Shown: positions 1 to 9,654, counted from the first letter of the stretch. The stretch is 64,000 nucleotides of DNA from an uncultured Clostridia bacterium (GCA_947632035.1 CANRNR010000001.1:1-64000), one strand, 5' to 3'. Notes: a model not told the origin generated them from the letters alone. Program-made: numbers and translations.

Positions 1-165
1 TTATAAAAACATAGAAGAATTAGAAAAAGATATAATTGAATATATAGAATATTATAATAACAGAAGAATTAAGAGCAAATTAAAAGGAATGTCCCCTGTT
101 CAATACAGAGAACATTCCAAGTTAGTTGCCTAATTTATACTGTCCAACTTTTTGGGTTCAGTACA
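1..165 (+). mobile_element. Right end of an IS3-family insertion sequence
   Basis: The window opens inside an IS. The transposase C-terminus is followed by a terminal repeat that reads TGTCCAACTTTTTGGGTTCA and ends in GTACA at 165, matching the IS3-type end (TGTACTGAACCC...) read inward. The left part lies outside the window, so completeness and target duplication cannot be judged. The element stops 28 bp before the end of gatB. Confidence 0.8.
2..133 (+). CDS. IS3-family transposase OrfB, C-terminal fragment (5' end outside window)
   Basis: The frame is open from the window edge and gives 43 residues ending at TAA 131-133. They include YYNNRRIKSKLKGMSPVQYR, the conserved C-terminal tail of the IS3/IS150 DDE integrase domain (YNxxRxxxxLxGxSPxxYR). 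The catalytic acidic residues would lie upstream, outside the window. Whether the full element is intact is unknown. Confidence 0.85.
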   Translation, partial: YKNIEELEKDIIEYIEYYNNRRIKSKLKGMSPVQYREHSKLVA

Positions 166-192
166 TTTTAAATAGGTTTCTTTTTTCTCATC

Positions 193-1632
193 TTATTTTT
201 TCAATTCTTCTAAGAACATATCATTTAGCATTTTAGGGTTTGCTTTTCCCTTTGTTTCCTTCATAGCTTGACCAACTAAGAAGCCTAATGCCCTATCTTT
301 TCCTGCTTTAAAATCTATAATAGATTGTGGGTTGTTTTCTAATATTCTCATTACAACTTCTTTAATTGCGCCTTCGTCTGAAATTTGAATCCAACCTTTT
401 TCCTCTATAATTTTTTGTGGGTCTCGTGGATTTTCAAATAATTCTTCTAATACTTTTTTACCAATAGCTGAGCTTATTGTTCCTTTTTCAATAAGCATAA
501 TCATTTTTGCAAGTTCTTCTGCTGTAAATGGTATTTGCTCTGGCTCTAATTCTTTTTCATTTAAAATTCTTGAAACATCTGATAATAACCAGTTTGCTAC
601 TGCTTTTGCATTACCGCATATTTCTAATGCTTCTTCAAATAAGTTAGACATATATTTTGATGCTGTTAGCATTCTTGAATCTTTTTCAGTTAATTTATAT
701 TCTTCTAAATATCTTTTCTTTCTGCTTTCTGGTAATTCTGGCAAGTTCTTGCGTATATTTTCTACATATTCATCAGATAATCTAATTGCTACTAAATCTG
801 GCTCTGGAAAATATCTATAATCTTGTGCATCTTCTTTATCCCTCATTGAAAATGTTTTTCCAGATACATCATCCCATCTTAATGTTTCTTGGTCGATTTT
901 TCCGCCATTTTCTAATACTTCTATTTGTCTTTCTGCTTCATAATCTATTGCTCTTACAATTGACCTAAAAGAGTTCATATTTTTCATTTCTGTACGCGTT
1001 CCAAATTCTTTTGCTCCTTTTTTTCTCACAGAAACGTTAACGTCTGCTCTTAAAGAACCCTCTTGCATTTTACAATCTGATACTTCAATGTATTCTAAAA
1101 TAGATTTGATTTTTCTTAAATAATTTTCTGCATCTCTGCTTGAACGCATATCTGGCTCAGATACTATTTCAATTAGTGGAACTCCTGCCCTATTTAAGTC
1201 TACTAAACTTCCGCTTCCAAATTCGTTATGATTTAATTTTCCTGCATCTTCTTCTATATGAATTCTAGTAATTCCAATTACTTTTTCTTCCCCATCTTCT
1301 TCAATAGTTACTTTTCCATTTGTGCAAAGTGGTTTATCAAATTGTGATATTTGATAAGATTTTGGAAGGTCTGGGTAGAAATAATTTTTTCTATCATTTT
1401 TGCTTTCTCTTGCAATTGTGCAATCTGTTGCTAAACCTGCTTTTACAGCATATTCTACTACTTTTTCATTTAAAACTGGAAGTGCTCCTGGCATAGCCAT
1501 ACAAACAGGACAAGTATGTGTATTTGGCTCTGCACCAAATTCTGTAGGACAACTACAAAAGATTTTTGTTTTTGTTGAAAGCTCTGCATGCACCTCTAGT
1601 CCTATTACAATTTCATAATTTTCTTTTGACAT
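193..1632 (-). CDS. gatB: Aspartyl/glutamyl-tRNA(Asn/Gln) amidotransferase subunit B
   Basis: GatB (479 aa, normal length) binds mischarged Glu-tRNA(Gln) or Asp-tRNA(Asn) and activates the acyl group for transamidation with ammonia channelled from GatA. The N-terminal catalytic cradle starts with EIVIGLEVHAEL and carries the cysteine pairs near residues 26-43 (FCSCP...CPVC). The C-terminal YqeY-like tRNA-binding tail ends in KANPKMLNDMFLEEL. It is the last gene of gatC-gatA-gatB, 105 bp after gatA. The only good Shine-Dalgarno lies about 40 nt upstream, separated from the ATG by a hairpin and a 4-codon reading frame (see separate entry). Confidence 0.97.
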   Translation of the reverse strand: MSKENYEIVIGLEVHAELSTKTKIFCSCPTEFGAEPNTHTCPVCMAMPGALPVLNEKVVEYAVKAGLATDCTIARESKNDRKNYFYPDLPKSYQISQFDKPLCTNGKVTIEEDGEEKVIGITRIHIEEDAGKLNHNEFGSGSLVDLNRAGVPLIEIVSEPDMRSSRDAENYLRKIKSILEYIEVSDCKMQEGSLRADVNVSVRKKGAKEFGTRTEMKNMNSFRSIVRAIDYEAERQIEVLENGGKIDQETLRWDDVSGKTFSMRDKEDAQDYRYFPEPDLVAIRLSDEYVENIRKNLPELPESRKKRYLEEYKLTEKDSRMLTASKYMSNLFEEALEICGNAKAVANWLLSDVSRILNEKELEPEQIPFTAEELAKMIMLIEKGTISSAIGKKVLEELFENPRDPQKIIEEKGWIQISDEGAIKEVVMRILENNPQSIIDFKAGKDRALGFLVGQAMKETKGKANPKMLNDMFLEELKK

Positions 1633-1651
1633 ATATTTATGTATGATATAT

Positions 1652-1675
1652 TTAGAAATATATCATTTTCTCCTT
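1652..1675 (-). promoter_or_regulatory. gatB translation-initiation region: distant SD, mini-ORF and hairpin
   Basis: On the minus strand AAGGAG (1675-1670) is followed by ATG-ATA-TAT-TTC-TAA (1666-1652). The same bases form a stem, ATGATATATTT / AAATATATCAT (about 1666-1643), before the real gatB ATG at 1632, which has no SD of its own. The fold could bring the SD close to the gatB start, or the mini-ORF could feed reinitiation. The bases are seen; the mechanism is inference. Confidence 0.4.
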
Positions 1676-1737
1676 ATATAATATTTAGGCTTTTAAAGGC
1701 TTTGCCTATAAACCTTTATAATTCTTTAAATTTAGTA

Positions 1738-3210
1738 TTATACTTTTTTAAACTCTGGATTATATTTTTCTCTAAATTTAAACTCTTGCTCATAAGTATA
1801 TGCTGCATTTAAAATAGTTTCTTCTGCAAATTTATTTCCAATTAATTGCATTCCTATTGGCATACCTTTACTATCTACACCACAAGGAACTGAAATTCCA
1901 GGAAGACCTGCTATATTAACAGAAACAGTACATATATCTGCTAAATACATTTCTAGTGGGTTATTTGACCTTGTTCCTATTTCAAATGCTACTGTTGGTG
2001 ATGTTGGTGTTAATAATACATCATATTTTTCAAAGGCTTTATCAAATTCTTTCTTTACTAATGTTCTAACTTGTTGTGCCTTTTTGTAATAAGCATCATA
2101 ATAACCTGAAGAAAGTACATACGTACCTAGTATAATTCTTCTTTTAACTTCTGAGCCAAATCCTTCACTTCTAGAATTTCTATAAATATCTTTTAGGCTT
2201 TCATAATTTTGTGTACGGTAACCATAACGAATTCCATCAAATCTTCCTAAATTAGAGCTTGCCTCTGCACAAGCAATAATGTAGTAAGTAGCTAGTGCAT
2301 AATCTGCAATATTTAATGAACATTCTTCTACTGTTGCTCCAAGCTTTTTATAGGTTTCAATAGCTTCATTTAGCCTTTCTTTTACTTCTGGATTTATTCC
2401 TTCTCCAAAATATTCTTTTGGAAGTCCTATTTTTAAGCCTTTTACATTGCCTTTTAAAGCTTTAGTATAATCTACTTTTTCCTTATTTACTGACGTTGTA
2501 TCTTTCTCGTCATGTCCACTAACAACATTTAGTAAAATTGCTGCATCTGTTACATCTTTTGTTATTGGCCCTATTTGGTCTAATGATGATGCAAATGCTA
2601 CTAACCCATATCTTGAAACTAAACCATATGTTGGCTTTAAGCCTACTACACCGCAAAAGCTAGAAGGCTGACGAATTGATCCACCTGTGTCTGACCCAAT
2701 AGCCCATGGAACCATATTTGATGCTACTGCTGCGGCACTTCCTCCAGATGAACCTCCTGGTACTGTATTTAAATTCCATGGATTTCTTGTCTTTTTAAAA
2801 TATGAATATTCTGTAGAAGCTCCCATAGCAAATTCATCCATATTTAGTTTTCCTAAATTTATCATATTTTCTGCTTCTATTTTCTCCATTATAGTTGCAT
2901 TATATGGAGAAACGAAGTTTTCTAACATTTTTGAAGCACAAGTTGTTTTTATTCCTTTGGTACAAATATTATCTTTTATTCCTATTGGAATTCCTGCTAA
3001 GTTTCCTTTTATTTCTCCACTATCTACTTTTGCTTGTATGCTTTCTGCATTTTTTATTGCTTCATCTGTTATTGGAGTAATAAATGCTTGTACATCTTTT
3101 TCGTGCTTTTCTATATTATCTACATAAGCTTTTGTAATATCAGTAATTGTAAGCTCTTTTGATTTTAATTTTTCTTGTAGCTCATGCACAGTTAATTTTG
3201 TAATTTCCAT
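1738..3210 (-). CDS. gatA: Aspartyl/glutamyl-tRNA amidotransferase subunit A (amidase)
   Basis: GatA (490 aa) hydrolyses glutamine and passes ammonia to GatB. It has the amidase-signature Ser-cisSer-Lys triad: the lysine in [14 protein letters not shown] (near residue 78) and the serines in [14 protein letters not shown] and [16 protein letters not shown] (about 152-190). The length is typical. The ATG is preceded by AAAGGA 7 nt upstream. It lies between gatC (116 bp upstream) and gatB (105 bp downstream), and all three should be co-transcribed. The presence of GatCAB implies that glutaminyl- and/or asparaginyl-tRNA is made indirectly. That fits a Clostridia member; the gltX in this window may supply the Glu-tRNA(Gln). 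Confidence 0.97.
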   Translation of the reverse strand: MEITKLTVHELQEKLKSKELTITDITKAYVDNIEKHEKDVQAFITPITDEAIKNAESIQAKVDSGEIKGNLAGIPIGIKDNICTKGIKTTCASKMLENFVSPYNATIMEKIEAENMINLGKLNMDEFAMGASTEYSYFKKTRNPWNLNTVPGGSSGGSAAAVASNMVPWAIGSDTGGSIRQPSSFCGVVGLKPTYGLVSRYGLVAFASSLDQIGPITKDVTDAAILLNVVSGHDEKDTTSVNKEKVDYTKALKGNVKGLKIGLPKEYFGEGINPEVKERLNEAIETYKKLGATVEECSLNIADYALATYYIIACAEASSNLGRFDGIRYGYRTQNYESLKDIYRNSRSEGFGSEVKRRIILGTYVLSSGYYDAYYKKAQQVRTLVKKEFDKAFEKYDVLLTPTSPTVAFEIGTRSNNPLEMYLADICTVSVNIAGLPGISVPCGVDSKGMPIGMQLIGNKFAEETILNAAYTYEQEFKFREKYNPEFKKV

Positions 3211-3326
3211 ACTTTTTCCTTTCTTAATTTTAAATTTATTTTCTGTTTATATAAGGTTTTAAGTTGTTTTCAATTTATAATGCTTTGAATTTTTACCAAA
3301 ATCAAATTTTCTAACCTTAAATTTAA

Positions 3327-3614
3327 CTACTGTATAACTTTTGGTATTTTGAACATATTTCTTTCTTTTTCTGGAGCATTTTGAAGTAATGCCTCATTAT
3401 CTTCAAATACTTTAACTTCATCTTTTCTAAATACATTATAACTATCATTTTCACCAATAGTTTCACTTAAATTTTCTACTGGTGCCTTACTTACAATATT
3501 TGCAAAATTTAAAATGTCTTGCAAGTGTATTAAGTAAGTATCTATTTCTTCTTCTTTTAAATTTAAGTCTGCTAATTTTGCAATATGCAAAAGCTCTTCT
3601 CTAGATACTTGCAT
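3327..3614 (-). CDS. gatC: Aspartyl/glutamyl-tRNA amidotransferase subunit C
   Basis: GatC (95 aa) wraps around the GatA-GatB interface and stabilises the complex. It shows the family pattern of an N-terminal helical part (VSREELLHIAKLADLNLKEEE) and a C-terminal extended segment (LLQNAPEKERNMFKIPKVI). The start has a strong SD (AAGGAGG). It is the first gene of gatCAB, with a good promoter about 60 bp upstream. Confidence 0.95.
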   Translation of the reverse strand: MQVSREELLHIAKLADLNLKEEEIDTYLIHLQDILNFANIVSKAPVENLSETIGENDSYNVFRKDEVKVFEDNEALLQNAPEKERNMFKIPKVIQ

Positions 3615-3668
3615 TTTATTTATCCTCCTTATATTTTAGAAAGTTTTTCTTTTTAAATTTATGTTACT

Positions 3669-3697
3669 ATTATAACTACTTTTGGTAATAATTACAA
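3669..3697 (-). promoter_or_regulatory. Sigma-A-type promoter of gatCAB
   Basis: Minus strand: -35 TTGTAA (3697-3692), 17-nt spacer, -10 TATAAT (3674-3669). It lies 55 bp upstream of gatC. Sequence match only. Confidence 0.65.
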
Positions 3698-3741
3698 GGT
3701 TTTTAAGTAGAAAAAATTAAAAAGCTTGTTGTTTCACAATA

Positions 3742-3790
3742 AAAAGAATAAGCCAAGTAAAACTCTTAATTTAAGAATTTCACTTGGCTT
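3742..3790 (-). terminator. Intrinsic terminator of the Spo0A-like gene
   Basis: Minus-strand hairpin AAGCCAAGTGAAA...TTTTACTTGGCTT, followed by TATTCTTTTTATT. It lies 9 bp after the stop of the Spo0A-like gene. Confidence 0.8.
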
Positions 3791-3798
3791 AAAAGAAG

Positions 3799-4305
3799 TT
3801 AAATCCTTCCGTGTTTCAGCCTTATGTGGTCCGCTACCGATGCGACAAACTCTGAGTTGGTTGGTTTTCCATCATAAAGATTTATTGATTTTCCAAGCAC
3901 CTCCTCATATTTAGCAACATCTCCACGAGCCCATATTGATTCAATCGCATGCCTAATGGCACGCTCAGCTCTGCTATTGGTAGTTTCAAACCTTTTTGCT
4001 ATTGCAGGATACAACTGCTTGGTGATTGCACCTGTAATAGTAAAATCCTGGACGGCGAGCTGAATAGCATACCGCACGTAATGGAATCCTTTGATGTGAG
4101 AAGGCATTCCAATACTCAGCAGGAAATCGGTAATTTCTTCGAAGATGACTTTTTCTTCGTCATCAGCAGAACTCATTTTAGTTTCTTCTACTGTACCACC
4201 CTTTGTGTCACTACTGTCACGGCCTAAAAGGTCGCGTAGCTCATTTTCAAGTTTCTCCAGTTCTTCGAGGATACGTCTTACCCGATTTTTTTCGTTTTCT
4301 GTCAT
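3799..4305 (-). CDS. Spo0A-type DNA-binding protein lacking the receiver domain
   Basis: Residues about 54-165 align well with the C-terminal effector domain of Spo0A (GMPSHIKGFHYVRYAIQ; the recognition-helix motif SRAERAIRHAIE at 111-122; KPTNSEFVASVAD). The phosphoacceptor receiver domain is absent. In its place is a ~30-residue acidic, probably coiled-coil segment (NEKNRVRRILEELEKLENEL) and a Ser/Thr/Asp-rich linker. It therefore cannot be controlled by the phosphorelay in the usual way and may bind or compete for 0A boxes (inference). GC content and codon choice (CTG, CGC, CGT, CGG) are clearly higher than in the neighbours, suggesting transfer or a different codon class. A perfect promoter and a strong terminator make it a monocistronic unit. 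Confidence 0.88.
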   Translation of the reverse strand: MTENEKNRVRRILEELEKLENELRDLLGRDSSDTKGGTVEETKMSSADDEEKVIFEEITDFLLSIGMPSHIKGFHYVRYAIQLAVQDFTITGAITKQLYPAIAKRFETTNSRAERAIRHAIESIWARGDVAKYEEVLGKSINLYDGKPTNSEFVASVADHIRLKHGRI

Positions 4306-4353
4306 TTTGATTAACTCCTTTTTAGTATTTTTCAGTATTTAGCTGATATTAAA

Positions 4354-4382
4354 ATTATAGCACTTCTGCTACTTTATGTCAA
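4354..4382 (-). promoter_or_regulatory. Consensus promoter of the Spo0A-like gene with internal palindrome
   Basis: Minus strand: TTGACA (4382-4377), 17-nt spacer, TATAAT (4359-4354). Both hexamers match consensus exactly. The spacer and the start of the -10 contain the inverted repeat TAGCA-GAAG-TGCTA, a plausible operator. Confidence 0.8.
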
Positions 4383-4487
4383 TTTATTATGGTGATGCTC
4401 GTTTACAAAATACTAAAAATGTTCAACTAAGATAAAAGACTAGAGTCTGCGATTCTAGTCTTTATTTGTAAATACTTTTACAAAATT

Positions 4488-7091
4488 TTATTTTCCATAA
4501 TAGCTATCTAATAGAATTTGCTTTAACTCCTCAACTAATGGAAGTCTTGGGTTTGCAGTAGTACATTGATCTTCAAAAGCTCTATCTGCTAACATATCAA
4601 CCTTACTTAGGAATTCCTTTTCTGCAATTCCTGCATCTTTAAATGATTTTGGAATATTTAATTCTGCATTCATTTTCTTAATCTCTTCAATTAAAGCATT
4701 TATTAACTCTTTAGTATCTTTTCCTTCTAATCCCAATTTTCTAGCAAGTTCAGCATATTTTTGGTCTGCTATGAAATATTCATATTTTGGGAAAGATACA
4801 AATTTAGTTGGCTTTTCGCTATTATATTTAATAACATATGGTAATAAAATTGCATTTATTCTACCATGTGGTAAATGGAACTCTGCTCCAATTTTGTGAG
4901 CAAGTGAGTGGTTTACACCTAAAAATGCATTTGTAAATGCCATACCTGCAATAGTGCTTGCATTGTGCATTTTTTCTCTTGCTATTCTATTGCTTCCGTT
5001 ATTATATGCTTCTCTTAAATTTTGAACTACTAGCTCAGCTGCTTTTTCAGCTAAACCATCTGTAAAATCTGATGCCATATTAGAAACATACGCTTCTATT
5101 GCGTGTGTTAAAACATCCATACCTGTATCTGCTGTAATTGTTTTTGGAAGGCTCATTACTAGTTCTGGGTCTACTATTGCAACATCAGGTGTTAATTCAT
5201 AATCTGCTAATGGATATTTTTTGTTTAACTTTTTGTCTGTAATAACTGCAAATGAAGTTACTTCAGAACCTGTTCCTGAAGTTGTTGGAATAGCTACCAT
5301 TTTTGTTTTTGTTCCTAATTTTGGGAATTTGTAGGTTCTTTTTCTAATGTCCATAAATTTTAGCTTCATACCTTCTGCATCTGCTTCTGGGTGTTCATAG
5401 AATAGCCACATTCCTTTTGCTGCATCTATTGGGCTTCCACCACCTAGTGCAATAATAACATCAGGCTTAAATTCTCTCATTATTTCAACACCTTTATAGA
5501 TTGTATCAAATGATGGGTCTGACTCAACATCTGAAAAGATTTCAGAATGAACATACTCTTTTCTTTTTCTTAAATAATATAGAATTTTATCTACATATCC
5601 TAATTTAACCATTGATTCATCTGTTACTATGAAGGCTCTAGTGATATCTGGCATTTTTTCTAGGTATTCAATAGCGCCTGCTTCAAAATATATTTTTTCA
5701 GGAATTTTAAACCATTGCATATTTACTCTCCTTTTTGCGACTCTTTTTATATTTATTAGATTAACTGATGATACGTTTGCTGTTGTTGAATTTCCACCAA
5801 AAGTTCCACAACCAAGTGTTAATGATGGCATATTTGTATTATAAATATCTCCTATTGCTCCATGTGTTGATGGTGAATTTACTATTATTCTTCCTACTTT
5901 TACTTTTTCTGAGAATTTTTGTATAGTTTCCTTATCTTCTGAATGAATAACTGCTGAATGTCCAAGTCCTCCAAATTCAATTAATTTTTCAGCTAAGTCA
6001 ATTCCTTCGTCTGAACTTTTTACAACATAGTATGCGAGTACAGGGCTTAATTTTTCTTTTGAAAATGGATACTCAATTCCTACACCATTTTCTTTTAATA
6101 CTAATACTTTCGTATCTTCTGGCACTTCTATTCCGGCACCTTTTGCAATATTATATGGGCTTTTTCCTACTATATCTGCATTTAATGCACATCCTTTTTC
6201 TGCAACAAACATACTATCTCTCAATTTTTTTGTTTGCTCTGCATTTAGGAAATAGCATCCTGCTTCTTTCATTAATTTTTCAAATTCTTTACTAATTTCT
6301 TTATCTACAATTACAGATTGTTCAGATGCACAAATCATACCATTATCAAAAGATTTTGATAGTACCAAGTCATTTACAGATGTTTTTAAATTAGCCGTTT
6401 TATCTATATAGCAAGGTACATTTCCAGGTCCCACACCTAATGCTGGCTTTCCGCAAGAATATGCAGACCTTACCATTCCAGCTCCACCTGTTGCTAAAAT
6501 CAAATTAACATCAGGATGATTCATTAAAGCTCTTGTTGCATCTATTGATGGGTGCTCAATCCATAAAATACAGTTTTTTGGTGCACCTGCTTTAACTGCT
6601 GCATCTCTTAATATTTTTGCTGCTGCAACACTACATTTTTGTGCATTTGGGTGGAATCCAAAAATTATAACATTTCTTGTTTTTGCAGAAATTAATGACT
6701 TAAACATTGTTGTAGATGTTGGGTTTGTTACTGGTGTAACACCTGCAATTATTCCTATTGGCTCTGCAATCTCTTCATAACCCTCTTCTGAATTTTCAGA
6801 AATTACGCCAACAGTTTTATCATATTTAATACTATGGTATATATATTCTGTTGAAAACATATTCTTTGTAATTTTGTCTTCATAAATACCACGACCAGTT
6901 TCTTCAACTGCCATTTTTGCAAGCTCCATATGATGCTCTAATCCTGCCATAGCCATTTGTTTTACAATGTAGTCTACTTGCTCTTGATTTAGCTCCATAT
7001 ATTCTTCAGATGCTTTTTTGGCTTTTTTTACTAAATCGTCTACCATTTCTTCAATTTGCTTTTTCTCTTCCTCAGTTATTTCTTTTGCCAT
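4488..7091 (-). CDS. adhE: Bifunctional aldehyde-alcohol dehydrogenase
   Basis: AdhE (867 aa, full length) reduces acetyl-CoA to acetaldehyde and then ethanol, oxidising two NADH. The N-terminal CoA-acylating aldehyde dehydrogenase domain (about 1-440) has the catalytic cysteine in [13 protein letters not shown] linker leads to the C-terminal iron-dependent alcohol dehydrogenase (about 455-867), with [13 protein letters not shown] for NAD and the iron ligands in [10 protein letters not shown] and [18 protein letters not shown]. AdhE of this type forms spirosomes. The SD is AAAAAAGGAGG. The gene is monocistronic with its own promoter and a leader of about 180 nt. Together with the hydrogenase operon it points to mixed ethanol/H2 fermentation. 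Confidence 0.97.
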   Translation of the reverse strand: MAKEITEEEKKQIEEMVDDLVKKAKKASEEYMELNQEQVDYIVKQMAMAGLEHHMELAKMAVEETGRGIYEDKITKNMFSTEYIYHSIKYDKTVGVISENSEEGYEEIAEPIGIIAGVTPVTNPTSTTMFKSLISAKTRNVIIFGFHPNAQKCSVAAAKILRDAAVKAGAPKNCILWIEHPSIDATRALMNHPDVNLILATGGAGMVRSAYSCGKPALGVGPGNVPCYIDKTANLKTSVNDLVLSKSFDNGMICASEQSVIVDKEISKEFEKLMKEAGCYFLNAEQTKKLRDSMFVAEKGCALNADIVGKSPYNIAKGAGIEVPEDTKVLVLKENGVGIEYPFSKEKLSPVLAYYVVKSSDEGIDLAEKLIEFGGLGHSAVIHSEDKETIQKFSEKVKVGRIIVNSPSTHGAIGDIYNTNMPSLTLGCGTFGGNSTTANVSSVNLINIKRVAKRRVNMQWFKIPEKIYFEAGAIEYLEKMPDITRAFIVTDESMVKLGYVDKILYYLRKRKEYVHSEIFSDVESDPSFDTIYKGVEIMREFKPDVIIALGGGSPIDAAKGMWLFYEHPEADAEGMKLKFMDIRKRTYKFPKLGTKTKMVAIPTTSGTGSEVTSFAVITDKKLNKKYPLADYELTPDVAIVDPELVMSLPKTITADTGMDVLTHAIEAYVSNMASDFTDGLAEKAAELVVQNLREAYNNGSNRIAREKMHNASTIAGMAFTNAFLGVNHSLAHKIGAEFHLPHGRINAILLPYVIKYNSEKPTKFVSFPKYEYFIADQKYAELARKLGLEGKDTKELINALIEEIKKMNAELNIPKSFKDAGIAEKEFLSKVDMLADRAFEDQCTTANPRLPLVEELKQILLDSYYGK

Positions 7092-7278
7092 TTACTTTTC
7101 CTCCTTTTTTATAAGAACCATATTCATCAACAAATATCAAAGATTGTAAGTTGACTTTTTAAAATTCTTTTTTACAATAAACCACTTTGCAATAATATTA
7201 CTTTTTCATACATGCTATTAGTGCTTATATAAAATAATTTATTTACAATTTTTTCTTTAGTATTTCCATCTTTGCGAT

Positions 7279-7307
7279 ATTATATACTATTCATTTTTGA
7301 ATGTAAA
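7279..7307 (-). promoter_or_regulatory. Promoter of adhE
   Basis: Minus strand: TTTACA (7307-7302), 17-nt spacer, TATAAT (7284-7279). The implied transcript carries a leader of about 180 nt before the adhE ATG. Confidence 0.65.
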
Positions 7308-7378
7308 GAATTTTAAAATTATTAATGTATAAGAAAGCAATTTGTACAGACTGCATTTAATTTTTCACTTAACAATGA

Positions 7379-7414
7379 AAAAGCAATTATACATATTAAT
7401 GTATAATTGCTTTT
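7379..7414 (-). terminator. Intrinsic terminator after the 136-aa orphan
   Basis: Perfect 16-bp stem AAAAGCAATTATACAT / ATGTATAATTGCTTTT with a 4-nt loop. It lies 12 bp after the stop at 7427 and is A/T-flanked, so it may work in both directions. Confidence 0.75.
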
Positions 7415-7426
7415 CATATTTTTTAC

Positions 7427-7837
7427 TTATTCTTCATTTGCATCAAGTTTTTCAAAACTCTCTTCAACATTCAAGCAAAGCAAGAAATCGAACAGCAAAT
7501 GTAACTTGATAGCCTTTAACTTAGGATTTCTCAAGTAGTTAGTTAAAGGCTCTATTTTCCGTATGTAGGGTTTATCGAAGCTTAGGCTTGTAAAATCAGG
7601 AGAATGTTCATCTGAGCTTTTTTCCTTTTTATCAGATTCTCTTTCAATCTTTCTATCAGAAAAAAGTTCATAATATTTTCCATTTTCCTCACGAACCAAA
7701 AGATAGAAATTGGTGCACATTGGTCCTGCTCCTAACCCAGCATTACTGCTTGAAATGAACATGACATTTGCGACTTTAACCTCACTTACGTTTACCTTGG
7801 CTATGCTTGATATTCTCCGCTTGCTAAATAGTGACAT
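7427..7837 (-). CDS. Hypothetical protein, 136 aa, GC-shifted orphan
   Basis: I do not recognise this family. There is no signal peptide or membrane segment. Residues 12-50 look like alternating beta strands with a small-residue turn (SSSNAGLGAGPMC). A charged Lys/Glu/Ser-rich stretch follows (about 63-80), then a helical C-terminal half (LRNPKLKAIKLHLLFDFLLCL) with an acidic tail. The SD AAAGGAG is good. Codon use is noticeably more GC-rich than the flanking genes (CGG and CGC arginines), as in the Spo0A-like gene two genes away. A small perfect palindrome (CCTGTTTTACAGG, 7888-7900) lies about 50 bp upstream of the start. It is a single-gene unit with its own terminator. Confidence 0.7.
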   Translation of the reverse strand: MSLFSKRRISSIAKVNVSEVKVANVMFISSSNAGLGAGPMCTNFYLLVREENGKYYELFSDRKIERESDKKEKSSDEHSPDFTSLSFDKPYIRKIEPLTNYLRNPKLKAIKLHLLFDFLLCLNVEESFEKLDANEE

Positions 7838-8064
7838 ATTGATTTCTCCTTTAAATATTAATTTAATAATAAATGTCTATATATCAACCTGTAAAACAGG
7901 ATTTAAAAAATTAATATATTAATTTTATCATATTTATTGCTTAGATTCAAGTTTTTTGAATATTTTAATAACTAAACTTAGCATTTGTATTAATTTAAAA
8001 ATTAAACTTATTTTAGTTTCAAAAAAAGAAGGTAGTATACCATAACTACCTTCACTCTCAAAAA

Positions 8065-9411
8065 CTATAAGCCTGATTTTTCTAACTTAATTTTATATGT
8101 ATCTCCATTAAATAATAAATATACATTCATACAATCAACATACTTACCATTTACCCTTTCTGGAAATACAATTGTAGAGCCGTTTCCATCTACAGATTTT
8201 AATAATGATTCTTCAATATCAAAATATTCAATTCTTGTTACTTCTGCATTAGTCTGAATAGAAATATCATCAGAAACTTCCTGAGATTTATTCATATATC
8301 TTTCAAGACCTAATGAACTATAAAAAGTGGATATTGTATCATTATGTGCTTCAATTGAATAGTTTTCATCCAATAAATCAAATACTAACCCATTATCTGT
8401 AGTAGCTCTCTTTTCATTTGCGTCTACAAAAATAATTTGCTTCGAAGTAGTATCAGTATATCCTGGTAAATTATATCCGATATTAACTGGAGTTCTGTCA
8501 CCTTTGTTTAAATCTTTGACCATGAAAAAGTCAAAATAGTTTTCTCCAAGATTCCAAGTAGCATCAATTAGATACCAGTTATCATATATTTTAACCAGAT
8601 TCCAAGCATGATACATTTCTTTAGATATATCTGAAATATATCCAATAATTGTTATGCACTCTAAGTGGCATTGATTGCAAATATATTTATATGCATCCGC
8701 AATTCCATCACAAATCGCTTCTTTTTTTACTATTGCTCCATAAATATTCTGATTTGAAGCTGTATTCATCCTTGCAAGAATAAATTTATCGTCATAAAAG
8801 TTTACATTTCCAACCTCTTCTTCAGATTCAACATACTTTACATTTGAAGTAATCCATCCAAAAATGAGCCGATGCTTTTCGATAATATCTTCAGTATTAT
8901 TTACAGCATCTACTAAATCTTTAATTTCAGAATTAACTTCATCTAGTTTTGATTGATATTGATCATATTCTCTTGAATAATAGGTTAAACTATGATAAAT
9001 ATAGCCCTGATAACGATTAGAACAACTTCCAGTTCCGAAATCCATATTAATCAATTCAAGTTCTGGATGATCTAGTCTTGCAAATTCATTTGCTTTTAGA
9101 ACTGAAATATATGAATATTTATCCACCTCATCTCCATAAAAGAAATAAATGCCTTTTTGAATATTATCTGTAAAATCTGCATTTACAGCTGCTTCATAGT
9201 ACATTTTTTCATATTGGTCATCAAGATAATTCCAATAATCAGATTCATATGAAGCTTCATACGTAGTCTCTGGAGATAAATACTCCCAGTTGCAACTTTC
9301 AAATTCTTTTGCAATTTTTTCTGCAAAAATAGAATCTTTTTCTACCTCTTTCACAGATGAACATCCTGTGAATAGCAAAATTAGAAAAATTAGTGCGTAA
9401 ATTTTTTTCAT
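8065..9411 (-). CDS. Lipoprotein with transglutaminase-like (cysteine peptidase fold) domain
   Basis: The N-terminus MKKIYALIFLILLFTGCSS is a lipoprotein signal with lipobox LFTGC, predicting an extracytoplasmic lipid-anchored protein. A transglutaminase-like core carries all three expected residues: Cys about 234 in KKEAICDGIADAY, His about 268 in YHAWNLVKI, and Asp about 283 in LIDATWNLG. Proteins of this kind in Clostridia are often surface or wall-associated peptidases or cross-linkers; the substrate here is unknown. I chose the ATG at 9411 because the upstream in-frame TTG (9426) lies inside the SD (GGAGG). The gene has its own promoter. CGG appears in-frame at 8871-8869 (KHRLIFG), one of the few in an AT-rich gene here. 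Confidence 0.85.
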   Translation of the reverse strand: MKKIYALIFLILLFTGCSSVKEVEKDSIFAEKIAKEFESCNWEYLSPETTYEASYESDYWNYLDDQYEKMYYEAAVNADFTDNIQKGIYFFYGDEVDKYSYISVLKANEFARLDHPELELINMDFGTGSCSNRYQGYIYHSLTYYSREYDQYQSKLDEVNSEIKDLVDAVNNTEDIIEKHRLIFGWITSNVKYVESEEEVGNVNFYDDKFILARMNTASNQNIYGAIVKKEAICDGIADAYKYICNQCHLECITIIGYISDISKEMYHAWNLVKIYDNWYLIDATWNLGENYFDFFMVKDLNKGDRTPVNIGYNLPGYTDTTSKQIIFVDANEKRATTDNGLVFDLLDENYSIEAHNDTISTFYSSLGLERYMNKSQEVSDDISIQTNAEVTRIEYFDIEESLLKSVDGNGSTIVFPERVNGKYVDCMNVYLLFNGDTYKIKLEKSGL

Positions 9412-9511
9412 TTGTTCTTCCTCCAAAATATTTTTTTATCTATATTGTAAACACCAAATGGTGGAAAATGGGGATTAATATATATAAAATAGGAATACAC
9501 CTATGTTTTCT

Positions 9512-9540
9512 ATTATACTATTTTATGTTAACAAAGTCAA
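9512..9540 (-). promoter_or_regulatory. Promoter of the transglutaminase lipoprotein gene
   Basis: Minus strand: TTGACT (9540-9535), 17-nt spacer, TATAAT (9517-9512), about 100 bp upstream of the start codon. Confidence 0.7.
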
Positions 9541-9602
9541 GCTAATAACACTATTTTTTAACTTTTATATTTATGTTGTTCTTTAATTATTTTTTCAAGC
9601 AT

Positions 9603-9643
9603 AAAAAAAGCAACCAAAATCAAAATAGATTCCGGTCGCTTTT
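9603..9643 (-). terminator. Terminator of the 61-aa membrane protein gene
   Basis: Minus-strand stem AAAGCGACC / GGTTGCTTT (one G-U pair) followed by a run of seven T. It lies directly downstream of the stop at 9655. Confidence 0.7.
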
Positions 9644-9654
9644 ATGTGGGGACA

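Larger units (their letters stand above)
7092..7426. other. adhE upstream region (335 bp without a gene)
   Basis: This holds the adhE promoter, its ~180-nt untranslated leader and the terminator of the next gene. I looked for a Rex-type inverted repeat (TTGTTAA..TTAACAA-like) and found none I would support. No known riboswitch motif was recognised in the leader. Confidence 0.6.

Noticed and set aside
2687..3127. 146-codon plus-strand frame inside gatA
   Set aside because: An antisense shadow of a highly conserved gene, with no SD and no similarity to any family that I recognise.
7092..7330. Rex operator upstream of adhE
   Set aside because: Only half-site-like TTGTAAA sequences were seen. 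No proper inverted repeat of Rex type occurs near the promoter.
8869..8871. Taking CGG as an unassigned codon in this genome
   Set aside because: CGG is read through in the transglutaminase gene and stands at a conserved arginine in the Spo0A-like domain (YVRYA) and in purA. A full reassignment is not supported; only slippage at rare CGG remains possible.
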